Source: an uncultured Psychroserpens sp. (GTDB taxonomy: Bacteria > Bacteroidota > Bacteroidia > Flavobacteriales > Flavobacteriaceae). From it: a stretch of DNA of 64,000 nucleotides. This document shows, piece by piece, positions 1 through 7,515 of this stretch (positions are counted from its first letter, which is position 1; each line of letters opens with the position of its first letter). The stretch covers positions 1-64,000 of the forward strand of contig NZ_CANMVN010000003.1 of the NCBI RefSeq assembly GCF_947501425.1. The letters are read 5' to 3'. The notes under the pieces are model-generated. The model did no database searches. It saw only the letters and a program-made list of their open reading frames with translations, and was not told where the DNA came from. Both the position numbers and the translations under genes were made by a program.

Positions 1-97
1 ATAAAACACCAAATATGGTATATTTAAAAACAGCGTAAATCAATTTTTAACCTGTAGCCATATTTCAGGACTAGACATTTAAATCAAACATTAGTCA

Positions 98-838
98 ATG
101 GCAAAAATCTTTAGAAAAATAAGACAGAATATGATTAAGGATAAAAAGGTCATTAATTATCTTCTTTATGCTATTGGAGAAATTATACTCGTCGTTATTG
201 GAATTTTAATTGCGTTAAGTATCAATAATTCAAATGAATTAAGAAAAACACAAGAGGCAGAGAAAGTCTATCTAAAAGAAATAAAGAGTGATCTAATTCA
301 AGATACCTTATTGTTGTCTCAAGTCATTCAAGATCACAAATGGCGAATTGCTCAATTAATGTCTCAAGACTCTACTATTGACTTCATTTTTGAAGAAATT
401 ATTGGTGAGCTTCCTAAAGTAGCAGGAGTATCTGAATTAGAATATATTTTTTTTACAGATAGAAAATTTCGACCAAAAATTGGAACTTATAATTCAATGA
501 TATCTGAAGGAAAATCAAACATTATAAGCAATCGGGAGCTATTTAATACTATTCAAAATATCTATGAATTAGAAGCCCAAAATATCATCAATATCGGAGA
601 GGATGTATTGGATCGTTCTAATGAATTACGAAATAAATATGCGTATGAAATAAAATATGGTGATTTTGGCTCACCAATTACAATTACTGACAAACGGATA
701 TTAGCCGATATTTATATTTCATCGAGACAACTTAATTATTATACAAGGCAATCAGTTTTATTAAAAAAGAGCATAACAGAATTAATCGAGCTAATAGATA
801 TTGAATACCAATCTTTAGAAAAGAATAACCAAAGTTAA
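98..838 (+). CDS. DUF6090-type membrane protein (copy 1 of 3)
   Basis: A 246-residue protein with a basic N-terminus, one hydrophobic segment at about residues 21-43 containing GEIILVVIGILIAL, and a long charged, mostly helical remainder. The N-terminal pattern FRKIRQN...AIGEI.LVVIGILIAL is the hallmark of the DUF6090 family, which is common in Flavobacteriaceae and has no known function. It should be anchored in the inner membrane. Two further copies lie at 5775 and 7516 in the same array. This copy has SINNSN where the other two have QINNWN. No clear recombination-type repeat is seen between it and the next gene. Confidence 0.8.
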   Translation: MAKIFRKIRQNMIKDKKVINYLLYAIGEIILVVIGILIALSINNSNELRKTQEAEKVYLKEIKSDLIQDTLLLSQVIQDHKWRIAQLMSQDSTIDFIFEEIIGELPKVAGVSELEYIFFTDRKFRPKIGTYNSMISEGKSNIISNRELFNTIQNIYELEAQNIINIGEDVLDRSNELRNKYAYEIKYGDFGSPITITDKRILADIYISSRQLNYYTRQSVLLKKSITELIELIDIEYQSLEKNNQS

Positions 839-929
839 CTTAAGACATATATATTTCTGTGCTTGTCATCACTTTTAGTAATTGTAACAAATTTGAAACT
901 TCCACGTCCTATTGTTCTAAACAATATAA

Positions 930-1523
930 ATGAAAAATCAAATTCTACTATTACTTGCATTAGTATTATTTAGTGCCTGTAACAACTCAACTAAATCGAA
1001 CACAACTAATCAGCCAACTCTAAATGATTATCAGCTTGGCGAGAAATGGGTCTGGAAATATAAAGGAGTGACTACTGAAGGAGAAGTACGCTCTGATGGT
1101 AAAGATACAAGAGAAATAGTAAGTTTTGACGGAGTCCTAGGTATGACTATTGGAAAAGATACTATTCCCGTTACCGAAATCGTTAAACCAGATGTAAGCG
1201 AAACACCCAAGTACTACTGGCCTCTTGAAGTAGGCAAAAAATGGAAATATGAAAACAGTTGGACAAGTCAAGACGGAACTACTGGGAACCAAAGTCAGAA
1301 TGCCGAAGTACTATCATACCAAGAAGAAACTGTAGAAGCAGGAACCTTTATGGCCTACACAATTAAATACACTGGAAAAACGACTAATTCCAGAGGATAT
1401 AACGCAAATGAAACAGAAGTTTGGTTATATGCACCTGCTGTAAAAAACTTCATTAAACTTACTCAAAATCAAGGTGATTTTCACTACGTGGAGGAATTAA
1501 TCGAATATTCAAAGCCACAATAA
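930..1523 (+). CDS. small lipoprotein, unknown function
   Basis: A 197-residue protein with a lipoprotein signal (hydrophobic stretch, then FSAC with Cys17). The rest is rich in aromatic and beta-type residues, with two similar stretches around GEKWVWKYKG and GKKWKYENSW that suggest a repeated beta fold. I do not recognise the family. It is the last gene before the first clear attC-like site, which starts 11 bases after the stop, as expected for the gene of a cassette. The left boundary of its cassette could not be found. Confidence 0.75.
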   Translation: MKNQILLLLALVLFSACNNSTKSNTTNQPTLNDYQLGEKWVWKYKGVTTEGEVRSDGKDTREIVSFDGVLGMTIGKDTIPVTEIVKPDVSETPKYYWPLEVGKKWKYENSWTSQDGTTGNQSQNAEVLSYQEETVEAGTFMAYTIKYTGKTTNSRGYNANETEVWLYAPAVKNFIKLTQNQGDFHYVEELIEYSKPQ

Positions 1524-1533
1524 ATAAACGAAA

Positions 1534-1664
1534 GCACAACAACGTGTATAGCTCATTGCGGCTGAATTCCTAATCGGAATTCATTGCAATTTGCTATCTT
1601 TCGGTTTCGGCGGAAAATCATAGCTGATTTTCCACAACGAGCCATACACAAAACCGTTGGCAAC
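1534..1664 (+). repeat. attC-like site S1
   Basis: A 131 bp imperfect inverted repeat. Left core GCACAAC followed by AACGTGTATAGCTCATTG; right arm ends CATACACAAAACCGTTGGCAAC. The outer arms pair (TATAGCTCATTG against the reverse complement TATGGCTCGTTG), with a few extra bases on the right arm only. Internal hairpins: GAATTCC/GGAATTC and GGAAAATCA/TGATTTTCC. Nearly identical to S5 except at the right boundary. Integron-like identity is inferred. Confidence 0.8.
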
Positions 1665-1707
1665 AATATTACGAAAAACTTGCATTTGATTCATATTTGG
1701 TGTAATT

Positions 1708-1722
1708 TTACATCAAATGTAA
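1708..1722. promoter_or_regulatory. candidate autoregulatory operator of the ParDE pair
   Basis: Perfect inverted repeat TTACAT-N3-ATGTAA ending four bases before the antitoxin start codon. It overlaps a second, imperfect inverted repeat (TTTGGTGTAA...TTACATCAAA). ParD antitoxins are ribbon-helix-helix repressors that bind such palindromes; binding here is inferred. Confidence 0.5.
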
Positions 1723-1726
1723 TATT

Positions 1727-1966
1727 ATGGTGAGACAAAGCATATCATTCACAAAACCCAATGATGAATGGCTGAAAAATCAAGTTGATAACAAAGAATA
1801 TTCGAGTAAAAGTGAATTAGTCAACGATTTAATAAGACAAGCAAGACATCAACAAATTCAAATTGATTGGATTAGAACAAAACTTGAAAGAGCTGAAAAA
1901 AGCGGATTTACTTCTGATAACAAAGCTCAAATTCTAAAACAATCAAAGGATTTACTAAATGGCTAA
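1727..1966 (+). CDS. parD: ParD-like antitoxin
   Basis: A 79-residue protein. Residues 3-45 read as a ribbon-helix-helix DNA-binding domain (QSISFTKPNDEWL...SKSELVNDLIRQA), and the C-terminal half is the toxin-binding helix seen in ParD/CopG-type antitoxins. It neutralises the toxin encoded immediately downstream and normally represses its own promoter. The reading frame overlaps the toxin gene by 8 bases, so translation is coupled. With the toxin it fills the whole cassette between attC-like sites S1 and S2, a common cargo in chromosomal integrons. Confidence 0.88.
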   Translation: MVRQSISFTKPNDEWLKNQVDNKEYSSKSELVNDLIRQARHQQIQIDWIRTKLERAEKSGFTSDNKAQILKQSKDLLNG

Positions 1967-2246
1967 TTTTAGAATAAGTAATACTGCTAAAGAAGATTTA
2001 ATAAGAATTCATCATTACGGAGTTAAAAAATTCGGAATTACTCAAGCGGATAAATATTTTGAATCTTTTTTTGAATATTTTGAGATCATTGCACAAAGAC
2101 CATATTCATTTGAATCTGTTGATTTTATTAAAAAAGGATATCGACGTTGTGTTTGTGGATCTGATAGCATTTTCTTTAAAGTAAATGAAGACATTATAGA
2201 TATTATGGCTATCGTCGGAAAACAAGACTTGAATAATATTCTTTAA
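1959..2246 (+). CDS. parE: ParE/RelE-superfamily toxin
   Basis: A 95-residue protein with the compact ParE fold signature: ISNTAKEDLIRIHHYG at the N-terminus and GYRRCVCGSDSIFFKV followed by IDIMAIVGKQD at the C-terminus. Characterised ParE toxins poison DNA gyrase; the exact target here cannot be read from sequence. It overlaps the antitoxin by 8 bases and ends 8 bases before the S2 repeat. Toxin-antitoxin pairs in cassette arrays are thought to stabilise the array against deletion. Confidence 0.88.
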   Translation: MANFRISNTAKEDLIRIHHYGVKKFGITQADKYFESFFEYFEIIAQRPYSFESVDFIKKGYRRCVCGSDSIFFKVNEDIIDIMAIVGKQDLNNIL

Positions 2247-2254
2247 AAAATACA

Positions 2255-2392
2255 GTTGCCAACAACGTGTATAATGCATTGCTTCTTCCCTAACCTTTCG
2301 GAATAATTTAGACAAACACTAAAGTTCACTTTTCTTTTACTAACTTTATCCTAACCAACGCAACGAAACCATAGCCAAACCCGTTGTAGCCA
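2255..2392 (+). repeat. attC-like site S2
   Basis: A 138 bp repeat beginning GTTGCCAAC-AACGTGTATAATGC and ending ATAGCCAAACCCGTTGTAGCCA. The left nine bases are the exact reverse complement of GTTGGCAAC at the start of the same (ParDE) cassette in S1. They match the right end of S2 only at GTTG. Confidence 0.8.
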
Positions 2393-2423
2393 ATTAGAAA
2401 ACCAAGGTTTATATAATATGCTC

Positions 2424-2431
2424 TACATTTG
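2424..2431 (+). promoter_or_regulatory. TAnnTTTG promoter box (TACATTTG)
   Basis: Bacteroidota -7 type box TACATTTG lying inside the cassette, 47 bases before the start codon at 2479. No convincing TTG element was seen at the usual upstream distance. Suggests the cassette carries its own promoter. Confidence 0.4.
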
Positions 2432-2478
2432 TAGAAATAAAATAAAAACTCTAAATTTATGGAGATTATTATATTTTT

Positions 2479-3384
2479 ATGAAAAAAATCTTACCTCTAT
2501 TAATTATTCTAATTGGATTAACTTCTTGTAAAGAAAATACAGAAAAACAAACCACATCAGATGAAACATCAAATTCTATTGATTATTCTGTAGAAATGAC
2601 AGAAGAGCAAAAGGATTTGAAAAAGAATGCGATACCCATTGAAAGCTTATCAAAATTGAGCAACAAGATATACGATGAAATTGCAAATTTTGAAATATTA
2701 ATGATTGGCGAAATGCACGGAACAAGTGAACCTGCTGAATTTGCTTATGGACTATGTGAACTGATTGCTAAACACGAAGGCAGTGTCATAATGGCTATGG
2801 AAATTCGTGCTTCACTTATGAATAACTTGTCAAACGAGATGTCAATTTCCGAGTTAAAAGAATTGGATTTCTTTCGTAATAAAAATTTTGACGGTAGAAA
2901 TGGCGTAGCATGGCTTGATTTAGTATACAAAAGCATTAAAAATGATGGAATTATTTTAAAATTCATTGATAATCCTTACCAATCTTCAACCAGAGACTCA
3001 TCCATGTACAGGGAAATACGCAACATCCATAATAAACATCCAAACACTAAAATAGTTACTCTAACTGGCAATGCACATAATTCTTTTATACCGCTTTTCA
3101 ACAAAGAGAGAATCGGAGGATACTTGTTAAAGGATACTGTTAATTTTGATTCTAAAAAAATCATATCCATTAATCATGCATTTAGTGAGGGAAATATGTT
3201 AAATAACGACCTTACCGGATTAAAAATGAGAACTATTGAAAGAAAGGAAAATATTTATAATACTACCTTATCTCATGAAATGTTTTTATATAGAAAATTG
3301 CCTCAAGAACTAAATCGATGTACACATATCTTATATACTGATAAAGTAACTGCTTCAGGAATAATTAAAAAAGATGATAGGTAA
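2479..3384 (+). CDS. ChaN/erythromycin-esterase-like lipoprotein
   Basis: A 301-residue lipoprotein (LTSC lipobox, Cys17). Around residues 74-82 it has ILMIGEMHGTSE, and later LTGNAHNSFIP. The GE-x-H-G-T-x-E pattern plus a late GNAH motif is shared by erythromycin esterase-like, ChaN-like and Tiki/TraB-type proteins, which use these Glu/His residues for metal, haem or hydrolysis chemistry. I cannot say which activity applies; antibiotic inactivation is possible but unproven. It is the only gene of the cassette between S2 and S3, and is preceded by a TACATTTG box. Confidence 0.65.
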   Translation: MKKILPLLIILIGLTSCKENTEKQTTSDETSNSIDYSVEMTEEQKDLKKNAIPIESLSKLSNKIYDEIANFEILMIGEMHGTSEPAEFAYGLCELIAKHEGSVIMAMEIRASLMNNLSNEMSISELKELDFFRNKNFDGRNGVAWLDLVYKSIKNDGIILKFIDNPYQSSTRDSSMYREIRNIHNKHPNTKIVTLTGNAHNSFIPLFNKERIGGYLLKDTVNFDSKKIISINHAFSEGNMLNNDLTGLKMRTIERKENIYNTTLSHEMFLYRKLPQELNRCTHILYTDKVTASGIIKKDDR

Positions 3385-3474
3385 TGATAGTATATATCTC
3401 TTTTACGGAAAAATCGACTTGGCAAAACGAACTCAAAAACATAGAACAACAAATAGAAAATCGAATAAAATAAC

Positions 3475-3693
3475 TGGCTACAACAACGTGTATAATTAAT
3501 TGCTAAGCTGTTTAAGTAAAGTAAAAATTCTTACTTTTATTACTAATCAAAAAATCTTGATTTAGATTGCAATAGCCTCGCTCCTGCCAACGCTGTTTTT
3601 GCCTACCTCCTTAAAGTCGGCTGATTCGGCAAAAGCTAAACCAAAGCAAGACTCTAAGATCGCAACTAAATCATACACAAACACGTTGGCAAT
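3475..3693 (+). repeat. attC-like site S3
   Basis: A 219 bp site, longer than its neighbours. It starts TGGCTACAAC-AACGTG, the exact reverse complement of GTTGTAGCCA that opens the same cassette in S2. It ends CATACACAAACACGTTGGCAAT. The outer arms pair (TATAATTAATTGC against TATGATTTAGTTGC), and an extra internal stem GTTTTTGCC/GGCAAAAGC is present. Reading frame 3599-3709 is contained in the site and should not be counted as protein. Confidence 0.78.
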
Positions 3694-3709
3694 AATTAAA
3701 AATCACAAT

Positions 3710-4867
3710 ATGAAGATAGTAAGTTTCAAATTATTAATGATTACTATCATTTTACCAATGTTCTTATTTTCTCAAAAGAACAGTTCAATGACTACAGAAG
3801 GCACTTTGCTTATCATGGGAGGCGACTGCACCAATGACTTCTTCATTTCGGAATTTGCAGGTTTGATTGGCAATATTGAAAGTAATATAGTTATAATTCC
3901 TACAGCTATAGAAGATAAATATATAGACTCTGACAATGACATTAACATGTTAAAAAAACCATTTACTGATATTGGTTTTAAAAACATTAGCATCGTTCAC
4001 ACTAGAGAAACCAAGGTTGCTAATAGTGATTCCTTAAATGATATATTGTTATCTGCAAATGGCGTTTGGATAACTGGTGGCAGACAATGGCGTTTGGCCA
4101 AAGCTTATAATGGCACAAAAATTCAAGGTTCACTTAAAACTCTATTAAATCAAGGAAAAGTAATTGCAGGCACTTCAGCTGGAGCTTCTATAATGGGAGA
4201 TGTTCTTGTTCGTGGCGATTCTAAAACCCATACAATTATGCTTGGTGATTATCAAAATGGATTTGGTTTTATTAGCAATTTCGCAATAGATCAACATCAC
4301 ATTGCTAGAAATAGACAATTTGATATGTTTGAATTAAAAAATAAAAAACCAGATGTTCTAGGTATTGGAATTGATGAAAATACGGGAATTATTGTAAACA
4401 AAAATAAATTCCGAGTTATAGGAAAAAGTTATGTTACAATTTATGACAACACAAGATGGTCAGAAGAAAGAGACACCATCTATCAATTAGAAAAAAATGA
4501 CAAGCAATTTTATACTCTCTCAAATGGTTATGAATACGACTTAACCAAAAGAAAAATAATTACTAAAAATGACAGGGAGATTTCGCCATATAACGAAGAG
4601 GTAATAAAAAAAATCACTGGCACGTATCAACAAATAGAAAGTTTAAAATATGGTCAGAATTTAAAAATAAAAGTAACTTTTGAAAACAATGATCTCTATT
4701 TTGAACAATCTTGGAATAATGCTAAATATAAGATTGAATATCACTATTTAACCACTTTTTTTAGACCTAATAGTATTTCAGCTTATCATTTTAATAGAGA
4801 TAAATCAGGTGCTATCAATTCATTTGATTTTTTTCAATTTGGTACAACTACTTGGATTCGGCAATAA
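3710..4867 (+). CDS. cyanophycinase-like serine peptidase (family S51), exported
   Basis: The start at 3710 gives a 385-residue protein with a signal peptide (MKIVSFKLLM...FSQ). Starting at 3599 would add 37 residues encoded by the repeat S3. The family S51 core includes LLIMGGD near the N-terminus, ITGG, the nucleophile motif GTSAGAS around residue 155, and IDQHH with GIGIDENTG. Cyanophycinases hydrolyse beta-linked Asp-Arg polymers and relatives cleave Asp dipeptides. The last ~90 residues form an extra beta-rich domain. Shares a cassette with the beta-lactamase, 18 bases apart, so probably co-transcribed. Confidence 0.8.
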   Translation: MKIVSFKLLMITIILPMFLFSQKNSSMTTEGTLLIMGGDCTNDFFISEFAGLIGNIESNIVIIPTAIEDKYIDSDNDINMLKKPFTDIGFKNISIVHTRETKVANSDSLNDILLSANGVWITGGRQWRLAKAYNGTKIQGSLKTLLNQGKVIAGTSAGASIMGDVLVRGDSKTHTIMLGDYQNGFGFISNFAIDQHHIARNRQFDMFELKNKKPDVLGIGIDENTGIIVNKNKFRVIGKSYVTIYDNTRWSEERDTIYQLEKNDKQFYTLSNGYEYDLTKRKIITKNDREISPYNEEVIKKITGTYQQIESLKYGQNLKIKVTFENNDLYFEQSWNNAKYKIEYHYLTTFFRPNSISAYHFNRDKSGAINSFDFFQFGTTTWIRQ

Positions 4868-4885
4868 AAAAACTAACTACTCATT

Positions 4886-5614
4886 ATGAAACAATCGCTT
4901 TATCTCATAATTTTCTTATTTATTTATACAAGTTGTAAATCTGATAAACTTGATTTAAAAAATTACGAATCTGAAATTTTAAAAATCGAAAAATTAAGTG
5001 ATAATGTTTTCAAGCATATTTCATATTTAGATACCGAGGATTACGGAAAAGTACCTTGTAACGGAATGATATTTGTCAACAATAATGAAGCTGTCATTTT
5101 TGATACACCAACCAATAATAAAGCATCAGAAACATTAATTAATTGGCTTGGTAAAACAAATATAGAGGCAGTTGTTATTTCGCATTTTCATGTAGATTGT
5201 TTAGGAGGCTTGCAAGCATTCCATGCAAATAGTATCAAATCATATTCTAATAAACTTACTATTGAATTAGCAAAACAAGACAATCAAATTTTACCAAAAA
5301 ATGGATTTGACAACAAAATTGAAATCAATGTTGGAGGTGTAAAAGTTTTTGCGGAATTTTTTGGAGAGGGACACACTAAAGATAACATTGTTGGTTATAT
5401 TCCAACCGCTAAAACATTGTTTGGAGGTTGCTTAATAAAAGCATTTGATTCTAGCAAAGGAAATCTTAATGATGCTAATACTTTGGAATGGAGTAAAACA
5501 GTAAGTCGAATAAAAAAAGAAATGTCTGAACTAGAAACAGTAATACCAGGACATGGCAAAAGTGGCGGAATAGAACTTTTAGAATATACAATAGAACTGT
5601 TTAATGAAAAATAA
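4886..5614 (+). CDS. subclass B1 metallo-beta-lactamase, lipoprotein
   Basis: A 242-residue protein with lipobox YTSC (Cys17). The complete B1 zinc ligand set is visible: H100-F-H102-V-D104 in SHFHVDCLGG, H163 in GEGHTKDNIVGY, C182 in FGGCLIKA and H223 in IPGHGKSGG, with Lys185 after the Cys. This is the arrangement of IMP/VIM/NDM-type enzymes, which hydrolyse penicillins, cephalosporins and carbapenems with two zinc ions in the periplasm. Lipid anchoring is also known for NDM. It is second in a two-gene cassette between S3 and S4. Substrate range cannot be read from sequence. Confidence 0.85.
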   Translation: MKQSLYLIIFLFIYTSCKSDKLDLKNYESEILKIEKLSDNVFKHISYLDTEDYGKVPCNGMIFVNNNEAVIFDTPTNNKASETLINWLGKTNIEAVVISHFHVDCLGGLQAFHANSIKSYSNKLTIELAKQDNQILPKNGFDNKIEINVGGVKVFAEFFGEGHTKDNIVGYIPTAKTLFGGCLIKAFDSSKGNLNDANTLEWSKTVSRIKKEMSELETVIPGHGKSGGIELLEYTIELFNEK

Positions 5615-5616
5615 CT

Positions 5617-5750
5617 ATTGCCAACAACGTGTATAGTTAATTATTGGTACAGCTTGCACTCGGAAAATCCTACGGATTTTCCTCTGGTTTGTTTTCTTTT
5701 GCTAACTTAGTTCTTGCCAACGCAACTAATCATACACAAACACGTTCTGT
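5617..5750 (+). repeat. attC-like site S4
   Basis: A 134 bp site. The left end ATTGCCAAC is the exact reverse complement of GTTGGCAAT opening the same cassette in S3. The outer arms pair (GTGTATAGTTAATT against GTGTATGATTAGTT) and an internal hairpin GGAAAATCC-TAC-GGATTTTCC is perfect. Right end ACACGTTCTGT. Confidence 0.8.
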
Positions 5751-5774
5751 TTTATTATGACAAACCGCTAACCA

Positions 5775-6573
5775 ATGATAAAATTATTTAGAAAAATCAG
5801 GCAAAATTTGCTTTCAGAAGGGAAAACTGGAAAGTATTTCAAATATGCAATTGGAGAAATTGTACTTGTTGTTATTGGAATTTTGATTGCACTACAGATC
5901 AATAATTGGAATCAAGATCTCCATGAACAAAAAATTGTAACTACATATTTGAAAGGAATCTATGAAGACCTCTCAACCCAAGCTTTATCCCTAGAAGAAA
6001 CCATCCCTTTAAATGAGAATGTGATTTTTACCATCAATGCTATTATCGATGATTACCAAAGACATGATGGCTTTAAGGCAAATGATAGTTTACTGTCACA
6101 AATCAATCAAGTTTTGAACACACCTGGCCCAATTGAGATTAAAACATCTTTTACAGAACTCTTGAATAGTGGAGATTTGGGATTAATGAATAACAATGAA
6201 TTAAGAAAGAATATTGTATTATTCTATCAAGATTTAGAGGATAGATTTCAAAGAAGCAAAATTAATATTATAAATATTTATCAGGCTCACTTGCTACCAG
6301 ATTTAGCTGCAAGAACAATAATAAGAAGTCCTGGCCAATATGCTCATATCAAGGGCAGTCTTAATGAGTATTTTAAAAAAAGGGAATATTCAGAACGTTT
6401 AAAAAATATTGCGTTCAGAAGAATAGAAAAACGAAGATACAGAGCTCGATTTATTGAACTCCTTGAATTTAAGGCTAGTTATAGAATCACTTGAATTAAA
6501 ACGTTCTCAAGACATCTTAGAAGAGTTATATGTGCTAAAGACAGAGATTGAAAAAGAAATTGAAAAGAATTAA
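5775..6573 (+). pseudogene. DUF6090-type membrane protein (copy 2), probable 3' frameshift
   Basis: The open frame runs 5775-6494 (239 residues): a DUF6090 N-terminus, MIKLFRKIRQNLLSEGKTGK, and a membrane segment at about 24-46 with EIVLVVIGILIALQINNWN. Near 6450 the frame appears to slip. A second frame across 6450-6573 encodes DLLNSLNLRLVIESLELK and a long helical tail that looks more like the C-terminus of the family than the basic tail of the open frame. That frame stops 5 bases before S5, where a cassette gene is expected to end. It may still give a membrane-anchored truncated product. A sequencing error is possible. Confidence 0.6.
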
Positions 6574-6578
6574 CGAAA

Positions 6579-6709
6579 GCACAACAACGTATATAGCTCA
6601 TTTCGGCTGAATTCCTATTCGGAATTCATTGTAATTTTGCTATCTTTCGATTACGGTGGAAAATCATAGCTGATTTTCCGCAACAAGCCATACACAAACA
6701 TGTTGCGTG
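6579..6709 (+). repeat. attC-like site S5
   Basis: A 131 bp site, the same length as S1 and nearly identical to it, including left core GCACAAC and both internal hairpins. It ends ACACAAACATGTTGCGTG instead of CCGTTGGCAAC. The divergence at the right core marks the junction with the next cassette. Confidence 0.8.
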
Positions 6710-6784
6710 TCATACTAAAAACAAAACTCAATATAAAATGGGATAGTCTAAACCCGACCAAGTAGTTACTAAACAAATAAAATT

Positions 6785-7303
6785 ATGAAAAAAACAACCG
6801 ACCGACTGACTTTTCTCACTGCGCTTTTTGTATTAACTTTTACTTTCCAAAGTTGTGAACAAAAACAAAAGAAAGAAACAAAAGAAGTTGAAAAAGAAGT
6901 AATAGTTAAATCCGAGAAACCTGAATATTTTCTCTTACGCCCAGAAGTGGAAAAAGCTTACGGATATTCTCATGCTGTAAAAATTGGAAATAATATTAAA
7001 ATTTCTGGAGCAGTAAGTATGGATGACGCAGGAAATCCAACTGCCATTGGAGATATAGAACAACAAATGAAAAACTGTTATGCAGATTTGGAAAAAATAT
7101 TAAATCACTTTGATTGTACATTTGATGATGTAGTAAAAGAGGACATTTTTACAACTGACATGGCGCAAATGCTCGAAAAATCAGCCTACCGAGCTGAAAT
7201 TTATAAAAACGGATTCCCAACTGGTTCTTGGCTTGAAGTAAAAGGATTGGCATTACCTGAATTTATGGTTGAAATAGAACTTGAAGTACATAAATCCGAA
7301 TAA
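6785..7303 (+). CDS. RidA/YjgF-family lipoprotein
   Basis: A 172-residue protein with a lipoprotein signal (TFQSC, Cys24), a charged linker of about 25 residues, and a RidA-like domain (NIKISGAVSMDDAGNP, then QMKNCYADLEKILNHFDCTFDDVVKEDIFTTDM). Cytosolic RidA deaminates reactive enamines using a conserved Arg before the EV motif. Here that region reads GSWLEVKGLALPE with no Arg, so classical deaminase activity is doubtful. An exported, lipid-anchored RidA-like protein is unusual but occurs in Bacteroidota. Its cassette starts at S5. Confidence 0.75.
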   Translation: MKKTTDRLTFLTALFVLTFTFQSCEQKQKKETKEVEKEVIVKSEKPEYFLLRPEVEKAYGYSHAVKIGNNIKISGAVSMDDAGNPTAIGDIEQQMKNCYADLEKILNHFDCTFDDVVKEDIFTTDMAQMLEKSAYRAEIYKNGFPTGSWLEVKGLALPEFMVEIELEVHKSE

Positions 7304-7320
7304 AAACACAAACTCAAAAT

Positions 7321-7445
7321 AGTAGTCATATGTAAATGTTGGTACTCACCTACTTCTGAGAACTTTCATGACTTTCTCTTTGGTAAGTACTTGCAAAAAT
7401 TAGATACTAACCCTCATAACCAACCATCTACAAATACATTATACA
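7321..7445 (+). repeat. degenerate attC-like site
   Basis: The stretch from ATATGTAAATG through TACTCACCTAC resembles the left half of S9, and the far end ATCTACAAATACATTATACAG recalls a decayed right arm. Neither core is intact. It would separate the RidA-like gene from the following DUF6090 gene. Confidence 0.35.
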
Positions 7446-7515
7446 GAGTAAAATCAAAAATCTAGTAGACCTTGGGTTGAGATATCTACTTGTGAAAAAA
7501 ATAGAAGTAAAAAAT

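Noticed and set aside
1-97. Possible site remnant (CCTGTAGCCATATTTC)
   Set aside because: TGTAGCC resembles the start of the S2-S3 cassette, but no arms or second core lie within the 97 bases available.
3599-3709. Upstream start of the cyanophycinase-like gene
   Set aside because: The 37 extra residues are encoded by repeat S3; the start at 3710 gives a proper signal peptide. The same reasoning moves the starts at 20924 to 20981 and 27955 to 28054.
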